Of a stretch of DNA of 64,000 nt, positions 50,130-58,891 are shown one piece after another. Origin of the DNA: Azospirillum formosense (GTDB lineage Bacteria; Pseudomonadota; Alphaproteobacteria; Azospirillales; Azospirillaceae); contig NZ_CP159404.1 in the NCBI RefSeq assembly GCF_040500525.1, positions 463,001-527,000 on the forward strand. The letters run 5' to 3'. The translations under genes were made by a program, and so were the position numbers. The notes below the pieces were generated by a model that worked only from the letters and a program-made list of their open reading frames with translations, was not told the DNA's origin and did not search any database. How positions within the stretch are numbered: position 1 is the stretch's first letter; every line of letters starts with the position of its first letter.

Positions 50130-50888
50130 ATGCCGCCACCCGAATTGACCGTCCAGCCTCTGGACTCCGGCGCCACCTTCCGCAACCAAGTCTACCGAAG
50201 GCTGAAGCAGGCCATCATCCAGATGGACATCTACGACCACCCCGGCGACGTCCGGCTGGACGAGCGCCAGCTCAGCGGCCTGCTGGGCGTCAGCCGCACC
50301 CCGATCCGCGAGGCCCTGACCCTGCTGGAGCAGGAAGGTCTGGTGCGGCTGGAGCCGCGGCGGGGAATCTACGTCGTCCGTAAGACCAAGACCGAGATCA
50401 TCGAGATGATCATCGCCTGGGCGGCGCTGGAAAGCATGGCGACCCGCCTCGCAGCCGAGCGCGCCACCGCGGAGGACATCGGCACGCTGTGGGACATCTT
50501 CCGCAGCTTCGAGGAGCAGGCGCCCTCCGACAACATCCAGGAATATTCCGACGCCAACATCGAGTTCCACAAGGCGATCATCCGTCTCAGCCGGGCGCGC
50601 ATCCTGGAGACGCTGACCGACAACCTGTTCATCCACATGCGGGCCATCCGCAAGCTGTCGATCCGGCAGGACAACCGGGCCGACCAGTCGATGCACGAGC
50701 ACCGCGACATCATCCGGGCGCTGGAGCGGCGCGACGGCGAGTTGGCCGAGCGTCTGGCGCGCGAGCACACGCTGGGTCTGGCCGCCCATGTCGAGCGCCA
50801 CGGCGATTTCCTCGACTGGCTGCGTCTGGCCGAGGTGCGGGGCCCCGACGTGAAGGCCGCCTTCAAGGACGGCCTGCCGCTGATGTAG
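50130..50888 (+). CDS. GntR-family (FCD) transcriptional regulator (252 aa)
   Basis: Winged helix at residues about 20-85 (FRNQVYRRLKQAIIQMDIYD, LDERQLSGLLGVSRTPIREA, LEQEGLVRLEPRRGIYVV) and an FCD ligand domain at about 95-225 with metal/ligand residues in DANIEFHKAIIRLS and MHEHRDIIRALERRD. The start at 50130 follows AAGGAGCAGACC. It is convergent with mmsA across repeat R7. Possible targets are its own transcript (GTATAC at 49341), the neighbouring tctCBA, or the mmsA/aminotransferase genes; none can be proved from sequence. Confidence 0.88.
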   Translation: MPPPELTVQPLDSGATFRNQVYRRLKQAIIQMDIYDHPGDVRLDERQLSGLLGVSRTPIREALTLLEQEGLVRLEPRRGIYVVRKTKTEIIEMIIAWAALESMATRLAAERATAEDIGTLWDIFRSFEEQAPSDNIQEYSDANIEFHKAIIRLSRARILETLTDNLFIHMRAIRKLSIRQDNRADQSMHEHRDIIRALERRDGELAERLAREHTLGLAAHVERHGDFLDWLRLAEVRGPDVKAAFKDGLPLM

Positions 50889-50897
50889 CCTCTTTAG

Positions 50898-51015
50898 CCC
50901 TCTCCCCTCTGGGGAGAGGGTGGCCCGAAGGGCCGGTGAGGGGGTTGCGCTTGTACCGGACGTGGCACCATGCGCAACCCCCTCACCCTAACCCTCTCCC
51001 CAGAGGGGAGAGGGG
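50898..51015. repeat. Dispersed GC-rich intergenic repeat, copy R7
   Basis: A 118-bp near-perfect large inverted repeat: CCCTCTCCCCTCTGGGGAGA at the left and its complement at the right, inner arms GGTGAGGGGGTTGCGC / GCGCAACCCCCTCACC. Between convergent gntR and mmsA genes, so it can act as a bidirectional terminator. Confidence 0.88.
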
Positions 51016-51028
51016 AAACTCGCTCCGT

Positions 51029-52528
51029 TCACTTCATCGACGGGAAGGAGAACTGCGCGCCTTCGCGCACGCCGCCCGCCGGCCAGCGCTGGGTGATCGT
51101 CTTGCGCCGGGTGTAGAAGCGCACGCTGTCCGGCCCATAGGCCGCCAGATCGCCGAACAGCGACCGCTTCCAGCCGCCGAAGCTGTGGTAGGACACCGGC
51201 ACCGGCAGCGGCACGTTGACGCCAACCATGCCGACCTTGATCGCGTCGGTGAAGTAGCGCGCGGCCTCGCCGTCGCGGGTGAACAGGCAGGTGCCGTTGC
51301 CGTACTCGTGGGCGTCGATCAGGTCCATGCCCTCCTGCATCGTTTTCACACGAACGACGCAGAGGACCGGGCCGAAGATCTCCTCCCGGTAGACGCTCAT
51401 GTCCGGCGTCACCCGGTCGAACAGGCAGCCGCCGAGGAAGAAGCCGCCTTCGTGACCCGGCACCACCAGACCGCGGCCATCGACCACCAGCTCCGCCCCT
51501 TCGGCGACGCCCTGGTCCACGTACCCCTTCACCTTCTCGAAATGGGCGCGGGTGACCAGCGGGCCCATGTCGCAGCCGGCACCGGTCCCCGCCCCGACCG
51601 TGAGGCCGCGCACCTGTTCCGCCAGCATCGCCACCACGCGGTCGGCGGTCTCGTCGCCCACCGCGACGACCACGGAGATCGCCATGCAGCGCTCCCCGCA
51701 GGAGCCATAGGCCGCCCCCATGATCGCGCTGACCGCGTTGTCGAGGTCGGCGTCGGGCATGACGATGGCGTGGTTCTTGGCTCCGCCCAGCGCCTGCACG
51801 CGTTTCCCGTGGGCGGTGCCGGTGGCGTAGACATATTCGGCGACCGGGGTGGAGCCGACGAAGCTGACCGCCTGGACGCGCGGGTCGGTCAGCAGCGTGT
51901 CCACCGCCTCCTTGTCGCCATGGACGACGTTCAGCACGCCCGGCGGCAGACCCGCCTCCTGCGCCAGCTGCGCGACGAGCAGGGAGGCGCTCGGGTCGCG
52001 CTCCGACGGCTTCAGGATGAAGGCGTTGCCGCAGGCCACGGCGACCGGGAACATCCACAGCGGCACCATGGCCGGGAAGTTGAAGGGCGTGATGCCTGCC
52101 ACGACGCCCAGCGGCTGGAACTCCGACCAGCTGTCGATGCCCGGCCCGACATTCTTGGAATGCTCGCCCTTCAGCAGATCGGCGATGCCGCAGGCGTACT
52201 CGACGTTCTCTATGCCGCGGGTCAGCTCGCCGCGGGCGTCCTCCAGCGTCTTGCCGTGCTCCCGCGTGATCGCCGCGCAGACGCGGTCGGCGTTGTCCTC
52301 CAGCAGTTGGCGGAAGCGGAACATCACCCGCGCCCGCTTGGCCGGCGGCGTCGCCCGCCACGCCGGGAAGGCGGCCTCTGCGGCGGCGATGGCCGATTCC
52401 ACGGTGGCGCGGCTGGCGAGCGGGACGCGGCCGACGGTCTCGCCCGTCGCCGGGTTCACGATGTCGGCGCTGCGGGTCTCGGCGGGGGCGTCGGCGACGC
52501 CGCCGATGAGATGCGGAACGAGGGTCAT
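51029..52528 (-). CDS. mmsA: CoA-acylating (methyl)malonate-semialdehyde dehydrogenase (499 aa)
   Basis: Converts methylmalonate semialdehyde to propionyl-CoA, or malonate semialdehyde to acetyl-CoA, with NAD and CoA. The catalytic Cys lies in [19 protein letters not shown] (near residue 285), the family signature. Other MmsA blocks are [56 protein letters not shown] and the C-terminal [18 protein letters not shown] segment with [15 protein letters not shown]. It lies 16 bp after the omega-aminotransferase gene, forming a beta-alanine to acetyl-CoA route. It can also complete the valine pathway begun by mmsB at 16705-17595. Confidence 0.94.
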   Translation of the reverse strand: MTLVPHLIGGVADAPAETRSADIVNPATGETVGRVPLASRATVESAIAAAEAAFPAWRATPPAKRARVMFRFRQLLEDNADRVCAAITREHGKTLEDARGELTRGIENVEYACGIADLLKGEHSKNVGPGIDSWSEFQPLGVVAGITPFNFPAMVPLWMFPVAVACGNAFILKPSERDPSASLLVAQLAQEAGLPPGVLNVVHGDKEAVDTLLTDPRVQAVSFVGSTPVAEYVYATGTAHGKRVQALGGAKNHAIVMPDADLDNAVSAIMGAAYGSCGERCMAISVVVAVGDETADRVVAMLAEQVRGLTVGAGTGAGCDMGPLVTRAHFEKVKGYVDQGVAEGAELVVDGRGLVVPGHEGGFFLGGCLFDRVTPDMSVYREEIFGPVLCVVRVKTMQEGMDLIDAHEYGNGTCLFTRDGEAARYFTDAIKVGMVGVNVPLPVPVSYHSFGGWKRSLFGDLAAYGPDSVRFYTRRKTITQRWPAGGVREGAQFSFPSMK

Positions 52529-52544
52529 GGCTTTCCCATCCTCC

Positions 52545-53906
52545 TCAAGCGGTCGCCTGGATGGCGTCGGCGACGGCGTTCATCAGCCGGTCGAGGTCCT
52601 CGCGCTCGCTGACGAAATGCGGACCGAACTGCAGCGTGTCGCCGCCGAAGCGGACGTAGAAGCCCGCCTTCCAGCAATGCATGGCGATCTCGTAGGGCCG
52701 GCGGGCCGGCTCGCCCGGCAGGGCGGCGATCTGCACCGCGCCGGCAAGACCGTAGTTGCGGATGTCGGTGACGTGCTTCAGCCCCTTCAGCCCGTGCAGC
52801 ACCGTCTCAAAATGCGGGGCGAGCGCCGCCGCCTTCTCGGCCAGCCGGTCCCGCTCGAACAGCTCCAGCGCGGCGAGGCCGGCGGCGCAGGCCACGGGGT
52901 GGGCGGAGTAGGTGTAGCCGTGGGGGAACTCGACCATGTAGTCGGCACCGCCGTTGTCCATGAAGGTCCGGTAGATCTCACGGTTGGCGACCACCGCGCC
53001 CATCGGCACCGCACCGTTGGTCAGGCCCTTGGCGACGTTCATGATGTCCGGCACCACGCCGAAGGCATCGGCGCCGAAGGCGGCCCCCATGCGGCCGAAG
53101 CCGGTGATGACCTCGTCGAAGATCAGCAGGATGTTGTGCTTGTCGCACAGCTCCCGCAGCCGCTTCAGATAGCCCTTGGGCGGCGGCAGCACGCCGGCGG
53201 AACCGGCCAGCGGCTCCACGATCACCGCGGCGATGTTGGAGGCGTCGTGCAGGGCGACCAGCTCCTCCAGCGCGTCGGCCAGTTCGGCGCCCTGCTCCGG
53301 CAGGCCCTTGGTGAAGGCGTTCTGCGGCAGCAGCGTGTGCGGCAGATGGTCGGCCTCGACGCCCGAGCCGAACAGCTTGCGGTTGCCGCCGATGCCGCCC
53401 AGGCTGATGCCGCCGAAATTGACGCCGTGATAGCCCTTCGACCGGCCGATCAGCTTGGTCTTGGTCGGCTGGCCCTTCAGCCGCCAATAGGCCCGCGCCA
53501 TCTTCAGCGCCGTGTCGGTGGCCTCCGACCCCGAATTGACGAAGAACACATGGTCCAGCCCGGCCGGCGTCATCGAGGCCAGCTTGTGCGCCAGCTTGAA
53601 GGCGGCGGGGTGGCCGAACTGGAAGGCCGGGCTGTAGTCCAGCTCGGCGATCTGGCGGGCGACGGCCTCGCTGATCTCGCGGCGGCTGTGCCCGGCGCCG
53701 CAGCACCACAGGCCGGACAGGCTGTCGTAGATCTTCCGCCCCTCGGCGTCCCAGTACCAGGCGCCATCGGCGCGGGCGATCAGGCGCGGGTTCGCCTTGA
53801 ACTCGCGGTTCGCCGTGAAGGGCATCCAGTGGGCGTCCAGCTCCTCGCGCGTCAGCCCGGCGGTCGGGGCGGTTCCGGATTTCTGGCTCTCGTCCAACGG
53901 CGGCAT
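52545..53906 (-). CDS. Class III omega-amino acid:pyruvate aminotransferase (453 aa)
   Basis: PLP enzyme that transfers an omega-amino group, probably from beta-alanine, to pyruvate, giving malonate semialdehyde for MmsA. PLP-site blocks are [52 protein letters not shown] (Asp that contacts the pyridine N) and [18 protein letters not shown], with the Schiff-base Lys near residue 285. N-terminal [12 protein letters not shown] is typical of the beta-alanine:pyruvate subgroup. Start 53906 ([11 protein letters not shown]) behind AGGAG. Other omega-amines (taurine, GABA) remain possible. Divergent from the LysR gene. Confidence 0.92.
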   Translation of the reverse strand: MPPLDESQKSGTAPTAGLTREELDAHWMPFTANREFKANPRLIARADGAWYWDAEGRKIYDSLSGLWCCGAGHSRREISEAVARQIAELDYSPAFQFGHPAAFKLAHKLASMTPAGLDHVFFVNSGSEATDTALKMARAYWRLKGQPTKTKLIGRSKGYHGVNFGGISLGGIGGNRKLFGSGVEADHLPHTLLPQNAFTKGLPEQGAELADALEELVALHDASNIAAVIVEPLAGSAGVLPPPKGYLKRLRELCDKHNILLIFDEVITGFGRMGAAFGADAFGVVPDIMNVAKGLTNGAVPMGAVVANREIYRTFMDNGGADYMVEFPHGYTYSAHPVACAAGLAALELFERDRLAEKAAALAPHFETVLHGLKGLKHVTDIRNYGLAGAVQIAALPGEPARRPYEIAMHCWKAGFYVRFGGDTLQFGPHFVSEREDLDRLMNAVADAIQATA

Positions 53907-54031
53907 CGGGCGGCACTCCTGCTGGTTCGGGTGAGCGTGACGGGCCACGCCGGAAAACAGTGTGCCCGGAGGATTGATTGCGGTTAAATCCAAACCATTC
54001 AAACCTTACGCAAGCATCCGCTTACCTATCC

Positions 54032-54946
54032 ATGACCAAGCCCGCCCGCACCCTGAGCGGCCTCAACGACGCCGACCTGCGCCTGCTGCGCGTCTTCACC
54101 ACGGTGGTGGAGTGCGGCGGCTTCTCCGCGGCGGAGGTGGAGCTGAACATCAGCCGCGCCGCCATCAGCCTGCACATGGCCGATCTGGAGCGGCGGCTGG
54201 GGCTGCGGCTGTGCCGGCGCGGGCGGGCGGGCTTCCTGCTGACCGACGAGGGACGCCTGGCCTACGAGGCGGCCCTGCGCCTGTTCGCCGGCCTGGAGAG
54301 CTTCCGCAGCGAGATCAACGCCGCGCATGGACGGCTGCGCGGCGAATTGACCATAGGCATCACCGACAACCTCGTCACCATGCCGAAGATGCGCGTGACC
54401 AACGCGCTGCGCGGCCTGAAGCAGCAGGGGCCGGAGGTGCGGGTGAACATCCGCATGATCCCGCCCAACGAGATCGAGCGCGGCGTGCTCGACGGACGGC
54501 TGCAGGTCGGCGTGGTCCCGGCGCGGCGCGCCCTGCCCGGCCTGGACCGTCTGCCGCTGTACCAGGAAGAATCGCTCCTCTATTGCGGGCGTGGCCACCC
54601 GCTGTTCGATGCGGAGGCGGTGCCCGACGCCGCGGTGGAGGCCGCCGACGCCGTCGCCCCGACCGAGGCGCAGCAGGTGCCGGAGGCGGCGGGGGTGCAG
54701 CGGGCGCTGACCGCGACCGCCACCGCGACCGACCGCGAGGGAGTGGCCTTCCTCATCCTGACCGGCTGCTACGTCGGCTTCCTGCCCACCCATTACGCGC
54801 GGCAATGGGTCGAGCGCGGGGCGATGCGCGCGCTGCTGCCGGAGCGCTTCCACTACGCCCAGGAGTTCCAGGCGGTCACCCGGAAGGGCGCCCGGCCCAA
54901 CCTCGTGCTGGAGCGCTTTCTCGACCTGCTGAAACGGACGGAATGA
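54032..54946 (+). CDS. LysR-family transcriptional regulator (304 aa)
   Basis: N-terminal winged helix-turn-helix (residues about 10-68: LRLLRVFTTVVECGGFSAAE, LNISRAAISLHMADLERRLG, RRGRAGFLLTDEGRLAYEAA), followed by the periplasmic-binding-like effector domain (GELTIGITDNLVTMPKMRVT, LPLYQEESLLYCGRGHPLFD, FLILTGCYVGFLPTHYARQW). The start at 54032 (MTKPARTLSGLN) is chosen for family length. Divergent from the aminotransferase/mmsA operon, 125 bp away, so it probably controls that operon, perhaps with beta-alanine or a related inducer. Confidence 0.9.
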   Translation: MTKPARTLSGLNDADLRLLRVFTTVVECGGFSAAEVELNISRAAISLHMADLERRLGLRLCRRGRAGFLLTDEGRLAYEAALRLFAGLESFRSEINAAHGRLRGELTIGITDNLVTMPKMRVTNALRGLKQQGPEVRVNIRMIPPNEIERGVLDGRLQVGVVPARRALPGLDRLPLYQEESLLYCGRGHPLFDAEAVPDAAVEAADAVAPTEAQQVPEAAGVQRALTATATATDREGVAFLILTGCYVGFLPTHYARQWVERGAMRALLPERFHYAQEFQAVTRKGARPNLVLERFLDLLKRTE

Positions 54947-55058
54947 GGAGGCGAGCCGGCCCTTCAAAATTCAGGGTGATTTCCATTGACGCCGGCCCGG
55001 TCGCGCCCCACCGTAATTGAGGGGAATACGAACAAAGAACCGGTGGGGGAGCGCGGCC

Positions 55059-55619
55059 ATGGTGATGCTGACCGAACAGTTCGTCATCGACTATCTGCTG
55101 TTCGCCGCCGTCCTGCTCACCGTCACCTGCTCGCTGCTCGGCAGCTTCTTTCTCAGCGCGCTCAGCCGCCAGACGGGGGCCCTGTCGCGCCTGATGATGT
55201 GGGGCGTTCCGGCGACCCTGCTCAGCACCGCCCTGTGGTCGCTGGCCATGCCGACCAACCAGGCGCTGGTGGTCGGCGTCGCCACCGCCGGGGCGACGCT
55301 CGTCGGGCAGCATCTCCTGCCCTTCGGCCCGGTCGGCGCGCGCGGTTCCTGGTCGTGGGACGCGCTGGTGTTCCGCGGCCTGTCCTGGACCGGCCGCACC
55401 GCCCTGATGCTCGCCCCCGCCGTCTGGCTCGGCGGCATGCCCTCCTGGATCCTGTGGTTCGCCCTCGCCGGTCCCCTGAACGCCGCCATTTTCGCCCTGT
55501 GCCAGTTGCGCGGCACCAACCCGGCGCTGCGCCGGTCGGTGGAGCAGGGCGACGTTCTGTGGGGCGGCTCCCAGGGGGCGGTCCTGGGCGGCCTGCCGGC
55601 TTTCCTGATGCTGTTGTGA
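55059..55619 (+). CDS. Hypothetical integral membrane protein (186 aa)
   Basis: Five hydrophobic segments are apparent (IDYLLFAAVLLTVTCSLLGS, MWGVPATLLSTALWSLAM, ALVVGVATAGATLVGQHLLP, ALMLAPAVWLGGMPSWILWF, GAVLGGLPAFLMLL). No signature residues or family recognised. The start at 55059 (MVMLTEQFVIDY) is 8 nt after GGGGGA; a TTG at 55017 would add 14 polar residues. Isolated between LysR and the DUF4112 gene, same strand. Coding is supported by sustained hydrophobic periodicity. Confidence 0.68.
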   Translation: MVMLTEQFVIDYLLFAAVLLTVTCSLLGSFFLSALSRQTGALSRLMMWGVPATLLSTALWSLAMPTNQALVVGVATAGATLVGQHLLPFGPVGARGSWSWDALVFRGLSWTGRTALMLAPAVWLGGMPSWILWFALAGPLNAAIFALCQLRGTNPALRRSVEQGDVLWGGSQGAVLGGLPAFLMLL

Positions 55620-55818
55620 GGGAGCACCCGAAAAATCGGGGATGAATCCACCGTACTCATACGAAAATCCACCGGGTGGGTCTTGCGTGGGCGGGACGAC
55701 CGGGCCATCTGTGCGGGACTGGCTCCGGGCCCCTCTGGCGGTCCATTTGGTACGGACCGCGATGTCGGAGCCCTTCACTTGAGCGGACGGCGCAGCCGTC
55801 CCCTTCTGGAGGGTCCGT

Positions 55819-56286
55819 ATGACCGCTACCTCTTTTTCTTCGTTTCGTTACGGTTCCGCCCACGGCGAGACCGCGCATTTCGCGGCGCGCCAGCGGCTGG
55901 AATGGCTGGCGCGGATGATGGACAGCGCCGTCCGCGTGCCGGGCACAAACATCACCTTCGGCGCCGACGCGGTGCTGGGTCTGGTTCCCGGCTTCGGCAA
56001 CCTCGCCACCACGGCGGTGTCCGGCTATCTCATCCGCGAGGCCTGGAGGCTTGGCGTGCCGCGCGGCAAGCTGCTGCGCATGGTCGGCAACGTGGCGATG
56101 GACAGCCTGATCAGCGCCGTCCCGGTCGCCGGCAACATCGCCGACGTCTTCTGGAAGGCCAACCGCAAGAACATGGCGATCCTGGCCGAGCATCTGGACG
56201 GTCATCCGCCGCACGGCGGCCAGTCCTATGGCCGCCGGCGCTCGGCGCCCTACACCATCGACGGCGAGTGGCGCCGGACGCGGTGA
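55819..56286 (+). CDS. DUF4112 family protein (155 aa)
   Basis: Conserved uncharacterised family with the typical block RLEWLARMMDSAVRVPGTNI, then FGADAVLGLVPGFGNLATTAVSGYLI and VGNVAMDSLISAVPVAGNIADVFWKANRKN. The two glycine-rich hydrophobic stretches could insert into or lie along the membrane. The basic tail is Arg-rich. The biochemical role is unknown. Start 55819 (MTATSFSSFRYG) with GGAGGG 9 nt upstream. Convergent with the PNPOx-like gene. Confidence 0.85.
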   Translation: MTATSFSSFRYGSAHGETAHFAARQRLEWLARMMDSAVRVPGTNITFGADAVLGLVPGFGNLATTAVSGYLIREAWRLGVPRGKLLRMVGNVAMDSLISAVPVAGNIADVFWKANRKNMAILAEHLDGHPPHGGQSYGRRRSAPYTIDGEWRRTR

Positions 56287-56310
56287 CGTCGAACGCGGTG
56301 ACGGGGCGGG

Positions 56311-57036
56311 CTACTCCCCGCCGAACCTGATGCGGTGGTTTTCCAGCATCAGTTCGTCCAGCCGGCGGCCGGCGGTGAAGCCCGCCTGCCCCGGCGGGAC
56401 CGGCGTGTCGGCGGGAAGCCGCGGACAGGGTTCGGCGGTGCCGATCACCTGAACCACCGGATAGCGGGCGGTGTAGATGGGCAGGTTCATGTCCTCGCCC
56501 TCGTCCGACAAGCCCTTGCCCCGGACCTTGGCGCTCGCCTCCTCGATCTCCATGCCGACCACCATGGTCGCCTTGATCTCCTGAGCCGTGCTGACCCGCA
56601 ATTCGGCGCTGCGCCCCGGATAGAAGCGGTCGACCATGGCGTCGAGCGCGCGGGTCTTGGCCTCCGGCTCCTCGACGATGCGCGCGGTGCCGAAGCACAT
56701 GGCTGACCGGTAATCCGCCGAATGGTTGAACCCGCTGCGGGCCAGCACGAGGCTGTCGAGATGCGTGACGGTCAGGCAGACCGGCAGGCCGTCGCGCTGC
56801 GCCCGCAGCATCCGGCTGGCCGAGGATCCATGCCAATACAGATGTTCTCCCTCCCGCCAGAAGGCGGTGGGGGTGCAGTAGGGCTGCCCGTCGATCACAT
56901 AGGCGATGTGCGCGATCATCGCGCCGTCGAGGATGGCGTGAACGGACTCCCGATCGTAGCGCCCCCGCTCGTGCAGGCGCTTGACCCGGTTGCGGTCGGT
57001 GACGGGGTAGCTGTCGGACGGAATGGTCTCGGACAT
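56311..57036 (-). CDS. Pyridoxamine 5'-phosphate oxidase-like flavin-binding protein (241 aa)
   Basis: Split-barrel flavin-binding fold. Blocks include VHAILDGAMIAHIAYVIDGQ, YCTPTAFWREGEHLYWHGSSASRMLRA and CLTVTHLDSLVLARSGFNHS, typical of the PNPOx-like NimA/HugZ-type group. It lacks the full PdxH PLP-site motifs, so vitamin B6 synthesis is not assured. The start at 57036 (MSETIPSDSYPV) gives family length. Divergent from the MocR/PdxR-type regulator, an arrangement often seen where the regulator controls the flavoprotein gene. Confidence 0.85.
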   Translation of the reverse strand: MSETIPSDSYPVTDRNRVKRLHERGRYDRESVHAILDGAMIAHIAYVIDGQPYCTPTAFWREGEHLYWHGSSASRMLRAQRDGLPVCLTVTHLDSLVLARSGFNHSADYRSAMCFGTARIVEEPEAKTRALDAMVDRFYPGRSAELRVSTAQEIKATMVVGMEIEEASAKVRGKGLSDEGEDMNLPIYTARYPVVQVIGTAEPCPRLPADTPVPPGQAGFTAGRRLDELMLENHRIRFGGE

Positions 57037-57086
57037 CGCGGAACTCGCTTCGCGGCGGTGGACAACGGCGCCATTAGAGCCTAGCC

Positions 57087-57133
57087 ATTGGTCCGGCGTG
57101 AGAGCCAATTCCGTCCTTGTCGACTGGACCAAT
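57087..57133. promoter_or_regulatory. Inverted ATTGGTCC / GGACCAAT pair in the MocR divergent region
   Basis: Perfect 8-bp arms ATTGGTCC (57087-57094) and GGACCAAT (57126-57133), 31 bp apart, so arm centres are about 39 bp apart. The right arm ends just before the MocR start at 57137. MocR-type proteins bind spaced half-sites, so this is a good candidate operator. Confidence 0.55.
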
Positions 57134-57136
57134 CCG

Positions 57137-58579
57137 ATGCCCGCCCCTATGTCCGATCTGCTGCTGCTCCCCATCGATCGGACGGGCGGGGAGCCGCTGC
57201 TGCGGCAGGTCTATGACGCGCTGCGCCGGGCCATCCTGTCCGGGGCGCTGACGCCCGGCGCGAAGCTGCCGCCGACGCGCGCGCTGGCCGAACGGCTCGG
57301 CGTCGCCCGCAACACGGTGGTCGCCGCCTATGAGCAGCTTCTCGCCGAAGGCTTCATCGAGGGGCGCGTCGGGGCGGGCAGCTTCGTGTCCAGCGATCTG
57401 CCGGACGGGTTGGAAGTGCCGCCGCCGGAACCGCCGCGCCGCGTCCCCTCCCCAGCCCCACCAACCACCCCTTTCGGCACCCTTCCGTTCAGCACGGGGC
57501 GTTGCACGCTGGATGAGCGCAGTTTGCGGATCTGGCGCAGCCTGACCCTGCGGCACCTGCAGCGACCCGACCCGGAGATGCTCGGCTATGGCGAACCCGG
57601 CGGGCCGGTGGCGCTGCGGCAGGCCATCGCCCGCTATCTCCAGAGCGCACGGGCGGTGCGCTGCGAACCCGAACAGGTGGTGATCACCGCGGGCGCCCAG
57701 CAGGCCATCGACCTCGTGTTGCGCGTTCTGCTGCGGCCCGGCGACCCGGTGTGGCTGGAAGACCCCTGCTACCCCGCGGTGCGCGCCGCGCTGGAAGCGG
57801 CGCGGGCGCGCGTCGTGCCGGTGCCCGTCGATGGGCAGGGCATGGACGTGGCGGCCGGCGTCGCCGCGGCGCCGGACGCCCGGCTGGCCTATGTCACCCC
57901 GTCCTCCCACTATCCGCTGGGTGTGGTGCTGTCGATGGCGCGGCGGATGGAGCTTCTGGCCTGGGCGCGCACGGCCGGCGCCTGGGTGCTGGAGGACGAT
58001 TACGACAGCGAGTTCCGCTACGCGGGCCGTCCGCTCGCCTCGCTCCAGGGGATCGACGGCGGCGGGCGGGTCATCTACGTCGGCACCTTCAGCAAGGTCC
58101 TGTTTCCCGGCCTGCGGCTCGGCTACGCCGTCCTGCCGCCCGAGCTGCTGGACCCGGTGCTCACCATGCGTCGCCTGACCGATTGGCACCCGGCGACGCT
58201 CTACACGGGCGTGGTGACGGATTTCCTGAACGAGGGTCATTTCGGCCCGCATCTGCGCCGCATGCGCCGCCGCTACACCGCCGCGAGGGATGCGCTGGCC
58301 GACGCCATCGGCGCCCACCTTTCCCCCTGGATGGAGGCGGAGGTGCCGGAGCAGGGCATGAAGCTGATCGCCCGGCTGCGCCCCGGCTTGTCGGACCGCG
58401 ACGTGGAGGCGGTGGCGGCCCGGCGCGGCATCGCCGTCCGTCCGGTCAGCCCGATGCACATCGCCGCCCCGCCGCTGCAGGCGCTGATGCTGGGCTTCAC
58501 CGGCCATGAGCCGGGTGCCCTGCGCCACGCCGCCCGCGAACTCGGCGCCGCGTTGGCGGCTGCACGATTAGACGTCTAA
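57137..58579 (+). CDS. MocR-type regulator: GntR winged helix fused to aminotransferase-like domain (480 aa)
   Basis: Residues about 20-85 are a GntR winged helix (EPLLRQVYDALRRAILSGAL, PPTRALAERLGVARNTVVAA, AEGFIEGRVGAGSFV). Residues about 125-475 are a fold-type I aminotransferase-like domain with ITAGAQQAIDLVLRVLLRPG, WLEDPCYPAVRAALEAARAR and the PLP-Lys region YVGTFSKVLFPGLRLGYAVLP. Such proteins sense PLP or PLP-amine adducts. The start at 57137 or 57149 (MSDLLLLPID) cannot be separated. Divergent from the PNPOx-like gene, with an inverted half-site pair between them. Likely activator of that gene. Confidence 0.88.
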   Translation: MPAPMSDLLLLPIDRTGGEPLLRQVYDALRRAILSGALTPGAKLPPTRALAERLGVARNTVVAAYEQLLAEGFIEGRVGAGSFVSSDLPDGLEVPPPEPPRRVPSPAPPTTPFGTLPFSTGRCTLDERSLRIWRSLTLRHLQRPDPEMLGYGEPGGPVALRQAIARYLQSARAVRCEPEQVVITAGAQQAIDLVLRVLLRPGDPVWLEDPCYPAVRAALEAARARVVPVPVDGQGMDVAAGVAAAPDARLAYVTPSSHYPLGVVLSMARRMELLAWARTAGAWVLEDDYDSEFRYAGRPLASLQGIDGGGRVIYVGTFSKVLFPGLRLGYAVLPPELLDPVLTMRRLTDWHPATLYTGVVTDFLNEGHFGPHLRRMRRRYTAARDALADAIGAHLSPWMEAEVPEQGMKLIARLRPGLSDRDVEAVAARRGIAVRPVSPMHIAAPPLQALMLGFTGHEPGALRHAARELGAALAAARLDV

Positions 58580-58891
58580 TCCTCATTTTCGAGCGCAAAA
58601 GAGTTAATCTCAAAAAGCCCATTCCCACCAATGCGCTTTGGCGCACCGCACCCCTGGCTTTCTCCGGCCGCACGGCGATCCCAACCCTATGAGGTAGCCC
58701 CGATACCCCGTTTTTGGCCCGCGTCCCACCGGACGTTCGGCGCGCCCTACCCCCGATACCCTGTGCAAGGCAGGCCGCGACCTTGCGACGATCAAGCTGC
58801 ACGCCTGTTGAGGGGTGGCGCCGGTCCTTCGCCGTTTCCAGGCGTTTTTTGCCGGCGTCCAGTCCATTCGAATACGGAGATATTTCTTACA
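58580..58891. other. Intergenic region upstream of the NAGGN operon
   Basis: 312 bp that should contain the promoter for asnO-ngg-M42. CCCCGATACCCCG (58698-58710) and CCCCGATACCCTG (58751-58763) form a direct repeat 53 bp apart, possibly a regulator site. No clear sigma-factor consensus seen, and no gene. Confidence 0.5.
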
